DNA of 64,000 nt from Blepharisma japonicum (lineage: Eukaryota; Ciliophora; Heterotrichea; Heterotrichida; Blepharismidae), in contig CATKHK010000035.1 of the NCBI GenBank assembly GCA_949751835.1, forward strand, positions 365,147 through 429,146. Reading direction: 5' to 3'. Below are positions 13,523 to 22,365 of this stretch, in pieces. The stretch's first letter is position 1, and every line of letters starts with the position of its first letter. Below the pieces are notes generated by a model that worked only from the letters and a program-made list of their open reading frames with translations, searched no databases and was not told the origin of the DNA. A program made the translations under genes and the position numbers.

Positions 13523-14743
13523 CTAAGCCATCGAAATTGTGCTCATAGAAAATTCATCAAATCTTGGATGCAGAGCTGATAATCTTTTTCTTTGTCTTGT
13601 GGTTCTTGTTTGTGGGCTTGAAAGTTTGTTCTGCACAAGATTTCCAGCAAGAAAGCTTGTGAGTTTATCATAGTCGTCTTCATCTAAAATATCAGTCTTC
13701 AAAATTTGTTCCAGCACATCTTCCATCGTAATAATCCCCTTTACCTCTTTTTCGTCACTCACAATAGCCATATGTATTCTCCCTTCTCTAAATTTCCCCA
13801 ATAGCTCATACATAGTTGTATTCTGCGACACGCTTAAAGGAGCTCTCAGCTTTATTCCTGATTCCTGTATAGTTCTACCGTGCTCGGCACAGAGTAAAGT
13901 TTTCACATGCATCACATTTTTTATTCTCTGCTTATTTTCTGAGGAGTATACAGGTATTCGGGAGTATCCTTGTTTCAGTATACGATTGATAGTTACTTCA
14001 TCCAATATTGTATCTTCATATAGGTAAAAGACTTTTTCAATTGGGATCATATGATTTTTTACAACTTCTTCTCGCAAATCAATAGCACCATGAATCATTT
14101 TTATCTGTCCAGAGACCAGTCCAGTTACTGAGGTCGTCCCAGACTCTTCAATTATATCATTTTCATGCAGTGCTACAAGTGCTTTTATGTCTTTATTTTT
14201 TAATCTCCTCCCTCCATGGTTCGCTCCAAAGCATCTATCCAATAATTTAGCTATTGGGTAACTTATAGGGAATAATAGAACAGTAATTATTTTAACGACA
14301 GGGATCAGCTTGCAGGCAATTTTAAGTTGATCAGGGCCTGTGAAAACAGCTTGGGGAAGAATTTCACCAAAAATCATAACAAAAGTCACACTCAAAATGA
14401 TGGAAATAATTTTGCTAAACATTGTGTCTAATAGGATTGGGAGAGCTTCCATAGCTGCAGCGTTTGATAATAACAGAGTTACTAAAACTAAATGATGATG
14501 ATTTATAATACTGAGGACTTTCCGGGCTTGCTTTTGCTCCGTAGGGGTTCCTGATGCTAATTTCATTTCTAGATCTAACTCATCTATTGACATTAGACCT
14601 ACAGTAAGGCCTGACATAAGCCCAGAGATAGAAATCAGAAGCAAACTCACTAGGGAATAAGTTATATAAACTTCTGTGCCCAAGCCTGTTGTTATAAATT
14701 CATCAGCTTGAACTTGTTGAAAAAAAAGTAATCAAATCCACAT
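13523..14743 (-). CDS. CNNM/CorC-type DUF21-CBS membrane protein
   Basis: I place the start at ATG 14743, giving 406 residues. From there a TGA codon (read as Trp) falls within a signal-peptide-like N-terminus, MWIWLLFFQQVQADEF; under the standard code the gene would seem to lack a start. Next comes a DUF21 domain of several hydrophobic helices with the family hallmarks SGLMSGLTVGLMS and FGEILPQAVF. A paired CBS module follows, from about MIPIEKVFYLYEDT to ITMEDVLEQIL. This is the CNNM/ACDP (eukaryotic) and CorC (bacterial) family, linked to magnesium transport or sensing. Extracellular N-terminus, DUF21 membrane core and cytosolic CBS pair is the usual order. The gene ends in TAG. Its start codon lies only 46 bp from that of the divergent RGS gene at 14790. 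Confidence 0.92.
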
Positions 14744-14789
14744 TATAATTAAAAATTCATAAAGAACTTTTGTCTAAGCAAAATATAAT
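14744..14789. promoter_or_regulatory. 46-bp divergent intergenic (presumed bidirectional promoter)
   Basis: Only 46 bp of AT-rich DNA separates ATG 14743 (minus strand, CNNM-like) from ATG 14790 (plus strand, RGS). Both promoters and both 5' untranslated regions must fit here or extend into the opposite gene. That it is a promoter is inferred from position only. Confidence 0.55.
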
Positions 14790-15935
14790 ATGGAAAGCAC
14801 TTACCTTGGACTTTTATGAGCTTTTTTGCTATTAATTTTAATAGGCTTTTATCTGATATGTGCCTTGTATATACATCATAAAAAATACTTTCAAGAAATC
14901 TTCGCATGATCATTACCTAATTTATATTTGACGATGTGTGCAAGCTGTATAGAGATACTTGGCTCAATTTCATTAGGTTTTGTCGACAAACTCGGATATT
15001 ATTATGAAATGAAAGCAGTATTAATTGTATTCATTGCTTATGAATTAGCTCATCATGCGCATTTTATATCAAACGTCATGAGAATTTATAGGCTGAATGT
15101 ACTGAACAAAATAAGAAATGGCGAATATGAGAGCCATGGAGAATATTTGAGAAGGAAGGTTAGGCTTGACCATAAATGAAGCGCCAAGTTCATAATAATT
15201 TACACAATTTTTTTTTCCTCGATTTTTGTGGGATTTGCCCTTTATCAATTGATTTCAAATGATAAAGGAGATATGGACATGATTTATAATATTCTCTTTG
15301 ATTTTTTGATATTTTTTGAAGAAACCACTTATTTTATTTTTCTATTAAAAATCCGCAAAGTGAAGTATTGCTCTAATTTGAAATATGAGTTGTATATGAT
15401 AATTTTTATATGAGCATTAGGTTTATTAGCACCATTCACAACAAACTTAGAATATCATTTTTATATCGTGCCTTCTAGAAATATCATTTTATTAGTAGGG
15501 ATTTTGATATCACTTGGAAGGCATTCTAGAATGAGTACAATTTTGCCATTGCAAACTTTAGAAGACCCAAGAATTCTCATCGAAGATTTTACTGCTTATA
15601 AGTGCTTTAAGGCTTTTACCCAAAATTCAAACAATAAAACATGAGAGTATTATTTGGATTTTCTTATCAATATTAGCTTGTTTAAGCTAAATCCTTCAAA
15701 TGAAAAAGGGCAAGAGATTTATAATGATTTTTTACGAAATAATGATATTATTCCAGAGTTTGTATCAAGAAACGCTGAAAGACACCTTGTAAAATACCAA
15801 AAAGATATAACAAGTAGTCTATTTAATGAAATAGAATTTTTTATTTTAAAGCATTTAGAAAAAACTATTTATCCAGAGTTTAAAAATTCGCCTGAATACC
15901 AATCACTTTTAGAAGAAACAAACTCCCTTTATTAA
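14790..15935 (+). CDS. Multi-pass membrane protein with C-terminal RGS domain (copy A)
   Basis: The frame from ATG 14790 to TAA 15935 encodes 381 residues and crosses several TGA codons, all read as Trp. The first ~250 residues contain multiple hydrophobic helices (GLLWAFLLLILIGFYLICAL first), compatible with a seven-helix-like membrane module. From about residue 261 an RGS domain follows: it begins RILIEDFTAYKCFKAF, contains YYLDFLINISLFKL, and ends YPEFKNSPEYQSLLEE, the typical RGS C-terminal helix pattern. RGS domains accelerate GTP hydrolysis by G-alpha subunits. Membrane proteins that combine 7TM and RGS modules are known, plant RGS1 being one. The next gene is a paralogue only 26 bp downstream. 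The RGS assignment is firm; the helix count and receptor role are inferred. Confidence 0.86.
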
Positions 15936-15961
15936 ATTCTTTGTAAATTATTAATTAATTA

Positions 15962-17116
15962 ATGACAGGAACATGGCTCTACCTTGTATGATTAAGCATC
16001 TTTATTAGTATTTTTGGGATATATAGTTTTTTCTTGTGATATATATTCCATCGCAGAGACTTTCAAGAAATATATTCCAGATCTGCAGGAATTTTGCTTT
16101 TCTCCATAATAGTCAATGGCACTGAAAATATCGGTTCAATTTCTTTAGGATTTATTGAGATTTTAGGCTTGTACTATAACTTAAAGGTCTGCACCTGGAT
16201 TTTTGTTATTTATGAAATCTCACATAATGCTTACTTCATATCAAATGTGCTGAGAATGTATAGGCTGGTTTTGTTAAACAGGATTAGGAATGGCAATTAC
16301 TGTAGCTATTTAGACTACTTAAATAGTAAAAAAAGACTCGGAAATCAGTGGAATATAAAAATTATTTTAGCTTATTCGCTGCCTATTTCAGCATTTTATA
16401 TAGCATTTGCTTTGTATCAAATGGTAACAAAAACTGGCGGAACACTGAATACGATTTTTGATATATCTTGGAACTTTTTGATTCTTTTTGAAGATGCCTG
16501 CTATTTGATATTTTTATTAAAAATCAGGAAAATCCCTTATTACTGTAATTTAAAAATCGAGCTGTATCTAATTTTAGTGATCTGGTCAATGGGATTAACT
16601 GCTCCTTTTGTAAGTCCTCTATTTTTCCACCTTTATATCATTCCTCCTAAAAACCTTTGTATGGTAATTAACACCTTTTATTTCTTACAGAGAAGCACAA
16701 AACGACTTAGCGTTGTTCCTTTAGAAGTCCTTAAATCCCCAAGAGTTTTACTAGAAGACCAGCTAGCTTTTAACTATTTTGTCTCCTTCGCAAAAAAATC
16801 AAAAAATAAGCATTGGGAGTATTATTTGAAAATCCTTGTTGAAATCCATCTCTTTAAGCTTGATCCAAACCCAGAAAAAGCTTATGATATATATAGAAAA
16901 TTTTTAGCAGGGAAAAATATCTTCTCTGAAAGCATGACTTTGGATTTGTCTAATCAAAGTCTTTGTGGGGATATGAATCCTGATATAAGTGCTTCAATGT
17001 TTAATGATGTTGAAAACAATATTTTCAGACAGTTTAATGAAACCGTTTATCCTGAGTTTCAAAAATCGCAAGAGTATCAAGAATTGCTCAGAGAATCAAC
17101 CCATGCAATTTATTAA
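15962..17116 (+). CDS. Multi-pass membrane protein with C-terminal RGS domain (copy B)
   Basis: I place the start at ATG 15962, giving 384 residues ending in TAA; two TGA codons near the start (in VWLSIF and LWYIFH) read as Trp. It matches copy A along its length: FQEI, GSISLGF, the ISNVLRMYRL segment versus ISNVMRIYRL, the FLLKIRK helix end, and the LEDP/LEDQ entry to the RGS domain. The RGS domain spans about residues 261-380 and ends YPEFQKSQEYQELLRES. Together the copies form a tandem duplication that has diverged considerably. The predicted role is the same: a membrane-bound GTPase-accelerating protein for G-alpha. Convergent neighbour: the CFAP97-like gene, 83 bp away. Confidence 0.87.
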
Positions 17117-17199
17117 TTCTTATTTTATGTACTTTTATCAGCAATTGTTAATATTAAATCCTCAAGTTTTAATGAAAAATCAATGAATTAACCTTTAAA

Positions 17200-17976
17200 C
17201 TAGAATATTCCTTCTTCTTGCTTTTCTTTATCATTTGTCTCAGTTTCCTTGTTTACTTTATTCATATCAGCTTCTTTTAAGTTTTCTTTATCATTTTCTT
17301 TTATAATTTCCTGTTCTCTGTTAGCTGATTGGATTTCGGATTTCACACCTTTCGGAGTTGCTTCACTCTGCCTCAGTTTAAATGATTTTTCGCTTGCATA
17401 TCTTTTTAATCCTTTTTTAGTATCAGGGGAATAATTATGTGTATTTTTATCGAGGTTTTCTAAAGGTGGTAACCGATTTAGTTTTCCCTCAAATTTGGGG
17501 AAACTTTTCTTTTTGAACCAATGCTTCGACATCTGTTGACTATATTTGGCAAAATTCTGGTAATCATCTAAAAGTTTCTTTTTGTTTAAGTTAGACTGCA
17601 AATCTTGGATCTTTTTAATTAATTTTTCATTCTCAACTGCAATTTTTTCAGCTTCTCGCTTTCTTTTTATACTGTTTAGCGTATTCGGCCCAGCTGCAGG
17701 GTTAAATGAGAAATTATAGCGTTTATCAGTGATAATTTGACTGATTCTCGTCATAATTTTTTCGTTTTCTCTATCAATTTCCCTACATTTTTTGAGATCT
17801 AATGATGACTGAGATTTCGCTTTATGCTGTATAATTTGGCGAGTTGTAGGCGGAGAGTTGTCTATGCGATTAGAAGATTTGTTTTTGATTTCATTCAAAC
17901 GGTCTTTATGACGCTTCGTAGCTTGATCATGGTCCCAAGTATCAGAAACCTTCGCTTCAATTCACTGTGACTGCAT
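17200..17976 (-). CDS. CFAP97/Hemingway-like protein
   Basis: The start is ATG 17976, giving 258 residues ending in TAG. A TGA read as Trp lies at codon 5 (MQSQWIEAKVSDTWDHD), so a standard-code reading would miss the first 26 residues. The conserved core contains REIDRENEKIMTRISQI and, after a short linker with FNPAAGPNTLN, RKREAEKIAVENEKLIKKI. Paired helices of this EN(E/K)-L-x-(K/R)-I type, preceded by an N-terminal tryptophan segment, are typical of the KIAA1430/CFAP97 (Drosophila Hemingway) family, which is associated with cilia and axonemes. The C-terminal third is low complexity, rich in Lys, Glu and Asn. A role in ciliary assembly is inferred from family membership. Confidence 0.72.
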
Positions 17977-18269
17977 TATTTTTTATTAGTAAAAATAAAG
18001 ATGTTTCATTTCTGCTTCTAATAATTCCCTTTAGCATTTCATAATTATTTTAAATTAATTCGAATATTGTGCTCTATCAAAATTAGTTGAAAAAATAAAA
18101 TTAATAAAATTATTCAAAATAAAAGAAAAATTTTACCATCGTTACTTCTCATAAGCTTCCATTAATTTATATTACCATTTATAATTTTCCATCATGCAAA
18201 AATTTTCATTATCTTCATATTAGTCCATTTTAAAAAATATTTTAATTCTAGGTTAACAATAATCAATAA

Positions 18270-18860
18270 TTACAATAAAGAATTTTCACTTGTAAAGAAA
18301 GCACTGAGCTCTGAAAAATCGCTCAGGTCTTCAAAGCTTCCTGATGTTTCTTCAGTGGAAGACTCGTCGCTATCGTAGTTTGACGCTTCTTTTTTGGTCT
18401 CGACTTTTAAAAAAACGTCCAGATATTCTTCTAAATTTTTTGAGATTTCATCGCTCCAAATGCGCCAATCACTTGCCGCAAGAAATGAAGCTTCTAGTTT
18501 AAGTAACTCCTGCGTAGTCACCAACCCTATTTTCGCCAAAGCGGCGTTTGAAAAGGTTATATCTTCCGAAAATTTGAAAGCGACTGACACCGAGGTGAAT
18601 ACGATTCTATGTATATTCCTATTTGTGAGGGAAAAAGTTGGGTAAGACCTTAGAATTTTGTCTAGCAACACGAATCCCAACGTAAAAACAGCGTCTGAAC
18701 AACAAAGGCGATCCTGGAGATGCCCTAAAAATGAAAGCAAATCCATAGGTAGCGGGCGAGCCCTGTTGAAGATATCGAAAATCTCATTTTTCTGCTCAAG
18801 TTCTCCACTTGACGCGAGTCTCCCTATTAACGTGTGGTGCATTCCTTCTAAGACCGACAT
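18270..18860 (-). CDS. Pho80/P-type cyclin
   Basis: This 196-residue protein, ending in TAA, is almost entirely one cyclin box. Hallmarks are the FLGHLQDRLCCSDAVFTLGF segment, the helix with DKILRSYP, the core VFTSVSVAFKFSEDITFSNAAL, and LLKLEASFLAASDWRIW, the cyclin helix-5 element seen in Pho80-like and plant U/P-type cyclins. Such cyclins pair with Pho85/CDK5-like kinases. The C-terminus is an acidic Ser-rich tail. The start ATG 18860 directly precedes the fold, and no longer in-frame start is evident. The gene is divergent from the Cys-rich secreted gene at 19052, with 191 bp between starts. Confidence 0.88.
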   Translation of the reverse strand: MSVLEGMHHTLIGRLASSGELEQKNEIFDIFNRARPLPMDLLSFLGHLQDRLCCSDAVFTLGFVLLDKILRSYPTFSLTNRNIHRIVFTSVSVAFKFSEDITFSNAALAKIGLVTTQELLKLEASFLAASDWRIWSDEISKNLEEYLDVFLKVETKKEASNYDSDESSTEETSGSFEDLSDFSELSAFFTSENSLL

Positions 18861-19051
18861 ATTTTTTGCTAATTCGAGAATATTTACGATACATTAACAT
18901 GGATTTTCACCAAAAATTTAAATTCTCCTAACAGATTATTTAAAAATTTTTTATAAAAAATAAAACCTCTTATAGCTTATAATATGTAGGATTTATAAGG
19001 ATATTAATTAAAATATTTAAATAAAATATAATAGCTTACTTAGAATAGTAA

Positions 19052-21040
19052 ATGTGGATATCAGTATTCCTTTTGTCTGCAGTATCAGCTTCGCAGTGTC
19101 CTTCATATGATTGCACTCCTTCATACACCAAGCAACAGTGCCTGTCTTATTCAGCTATCGAAGGGGCAGGAAAATATAAAATGACTCCATGCTACCCAGA
19201 ATATTACTGTCCTACAACTCCAATCGAAGAAAATCAGTCTTGTGAATTTAAAAAGCCTTCAGTTAATTATCCCGGAGAATGATGCAACACCAATAGCGAC
19301 TGCACTAGTGCAAATTGCATCAATAATGTTTGCCAAGGCTTGGGAGATCAAGTTGTATGCAAAAATCAATGGGATTGCAACCCAGGTTTCCACTGTGACA
19401 CAGCAACAAATCCACCAAAATGTCAGGCACAGAAGACTTTAGGCTCTCAATGCGATAGCGACGAAAGCTGCCTTAATGATTTACTTTGTGTCAACAATAA
19501 ATGCATTCAATTGTTTTCCCTTGGACTTAATCAGCCAGTTGTTGAAGAACTAGTTAATTCAAAAACTGGCTTTAATTTAGTCTGCCAAACAGGCTATGCA
19601 GTTTATTCAGGCAACACTTACAATTGCACAAAGGCCCCAACAAGCACAGAGAAACTTCCAGTAGCATGCACACCAGGATCTAATTGTACATCTAGTGATG
19701 AAAAATACAGCAAAAGCTGCACCTGTGCTTACAATGAAGCTGGAAGTTCTTATTGTCCTTTATTTGAAGGAGATCCTATCGCAGTCTCTATGATCAAAAA
19801 TTGGCTTGCTATGAACAATGTCAATGAAAAATGCAATGCGCACAATCCGTGGAGCTACCAATGCTTTGCTACCTTATCTACAACTGCTCAGCAACTTTGG
19901 TACAGCTGGGCAATAGACTATTGGCAGTATGCTTATAACTATTATCCTCTTATACAAGGAAACGACGAGTGCTCTCAAAGTATTTTTACACAAAGCTATT
20001 GGGATATTTCCAAAGCATCTACCACTTTTCAGAAACCTCAATGCCCAGCTTACTTTTGTAATACTCCTACAAAAGACTGGAGCTCTGATCAATGTGGATT
20101 TTATGAGAAAAATATTGATAGCTATAAGATCTCAGAAATTTACTATATAAATGAATGCGCACATCATAACCAGACCTGTGTGGTAGATTCTCAGAAAAAC
20201 GCCACTTGTGATGTTCTTGATCAAAATACAAGATATCCAGGAGACTACTGTGAAAAAGACGAACAATGCATCAGTGGAAGCTGTAGTGATAAAGAATGTG
20301 TTGGAAAAGTCTATGATCAAGAATGTACAAACACTTACGATTGCAATCCTGGGCTATATTGCAATATGACTGCAAATACTTGCAAATATCAAGTAGAAGA
20401 AGGCGGAGACTGCGACCACTGGTATGAGTGCAGAAACAACTTAACCTGCAATCTTGGACAATGTATCCCCTACTTCTCTTTATCAGCAGAAAGTATCGTA
20501 GATGATGTGCAAACCAGCACTGGAAAATCATATTCCTGCTATTATGGCTTCGCTAATGTCACTTCTACTTCTCCACCTAGAGGAGTTTGCATGAAAGCAC
20601 CTGTTTCTGCAGCAAAACTTGACGAACCATGTACTCCTGGCTCCACATGTGTAGATACCACAGGGAAATACTCAAAAAATTGTCAGTGTGGATATAATGA
20701 ATGGTCTCAGGCTTACTGTCCAGTCTTTGAAGGAGATGCACCTTGGCAAAACTCCATTTCTCTACTCAAGCGTCTTCACAAGGTAAATTTAAAGTGTAAC
20801 ACTAATTCCAGACATGGGGAGTTCTGTTTCCTCAAAATAGATGGCTATCATCAACTTTACTATCAATACTCCACCAACTATACTACTTACCTCCAAGGCC
20901 CTCAGCTTCAGTACAACCCTGACTGCATCAAAACTACTATAACGTCTCAGTATTGGCTAGACTTACAGAACTCTTATATTAAAGAGGCAGGGATGATTTT
21001 AACTGCGATTTCTTTTGTATTCGGGGTTTTAGTTCTTTAA
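19052..21040 (+). CDS. Secreted Cys-rich protein with Dickkopf-like repeats, probably GPI-anchored
   Basis: The 662-residue frame starts with a signal peptide (MWISVFLLSAVSAS) and contains one TGA (19280) read as Trp in PGEWCNTNSDC. Two large homologous halves can be seen. Each has a Cys-rich block of Dickkopf-N/colipase style (CKNQWDCNPGFHC and CTNTYDCNPGLYC), then a conserved segment with AP(T/V)S..KL and CTPGS.C, an SK(S/N)C.C.YNE motif, and a YCP.FEGD motif. The last ~17 residues form a hydrophobic tail (GMILTAISFVFGVLVL) ending at the stop, the layout of a GPI-attachment signal; a C-terminal transmembrane anchor is the alternative. Related Cys-rich surface proteins occur in other ciliates. 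Function unknown. The next gene starts 26 bp downstream on the same strand. Confidence 0.85.
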
Positions 21041-21066
21041 TAGGATAATTCAGGATAATTTAAAAA

Positions 21067-22128
21067 ATGTTAGAGTCTCTAAGCGGGAATCTAGTAATTA
21101 AGGATTTCTTATATTTGTACCCAAGGTCTCAGTGGGCGAGATGTTGTGAACTTTTGATGGTAATTGGAATCAGCGCAATACAAAACCGATACTCTGGATT
21201 CGTATCAGTAAGCGAGCTTGAAACCATTTCACGGGGATCTCCGCTGCCATTGGCTGCACAAATGCCAGGTATCAAAGCACAGCTTAAAGGGATGATTGAA
21301 GAAATTGATAATTACAATAACGATCCTGCAGAAAAAGAATTCAAAAGGTCTTCGAGTGTCACTAATTTAAAAAATAAAAGGCCACCAAGATCTTCGACGA
21401 ATAAAGAAATCCCTGGGCCTATTTTAATGGAGTCCACCCCAAAATTTCGATGTTTAGATGAAGTGTTTTCTAAGCAAAAAGGAAAAGACAGCAGCAGATC
21501 GAAAGAAAATTCGAATAGAAGCCCGTTAAAAACCATTAAGCCAAGCACGATTCAGCAACTTAAAGGAACTCCACATAGAAAAGTGCCAAAATATCTCCAG
21601 AATGTGGACTCGAAAATCAGATGTGATGTTAAAAAAGATATTCAGAAGTTTTTCAACCCTGATAAAAAACTTTTAAGTGAATTTCAATGAGTTTCTGATG
21701 AAGAAATCCAAAGAAATCCATCGCCAACCTTAGAAAGTATAACAAGTAGAGAAGACCCGAATTTTTCTAACAAAAAGCCTCTTTTTGAGGATACGTTTAC
21801 GTATACAGAAACAGACGAAAATCAATCCCCTGGCCCCAAAATAAAGAAAAAGCTTCCAGAACAGGATTTTTCATCAGAAGTTATTCAGCTTGCTGATGAA
21901 TTTTTAAACAACCCCTTAATTTCTCATCTGTCTAGAAGAGAATCACAAAAATCTTCACCTGTAAAACCTCAGAAAACTGAAGAAATAATGCCGCAAATTC
22001 CTTTTGGAGACTACTCAGATTCCTTTGATGGTACTTTTAAAGGGATAAAAACAGATAGGATGCCTAGTAGAAGCTATAATCCTTCACTAGGAAATTCACT
22101 ATATAAAGAAAATTATTTTAACTATTAA
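21067..22128 (+). CDS. Conserved-looking protein of unknown function
   Basis: The frame from ATG 21067 to TAA 22128 encodes 353 residues and includes one TGA (21688) read as Trp in SEFQWVSDEE. I do not recognise it. The first ~80 residues look globular (PRSQWARCCELLMVIGI and QNRYSGFVSVSELETI). The remainder is polar, Lys/Ser/Pro-rich and probably disordered, with short motifs such as IPGPILMESTPKFRCLDEVF. No signal peptide or membrane segment is seen. It sits 26 bp after the Dickkopf-like gene and converges with the large coiled-coil gene. Confidence 0.8.
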
Positions 22129-22365
22129 TATACCTTTATTAAAAATTGAAATTAGTTTAGTGATATCTTTTATTACAAAAATCTAAAATATTAATAATTA
22201 AATTTTTACTTTGAGTCAGCTTCAAAAAAATTGTTATTTCTAAAAATTAAAGCTAATTAAAAAATGATGATGCTGGTGATACAATTTTAGTAATTCACTA
22301 AATTATAATCATAAATAAACTACTTTCAATAGTTGTAATCAAATATTATCTAATGGGCTTACTCA

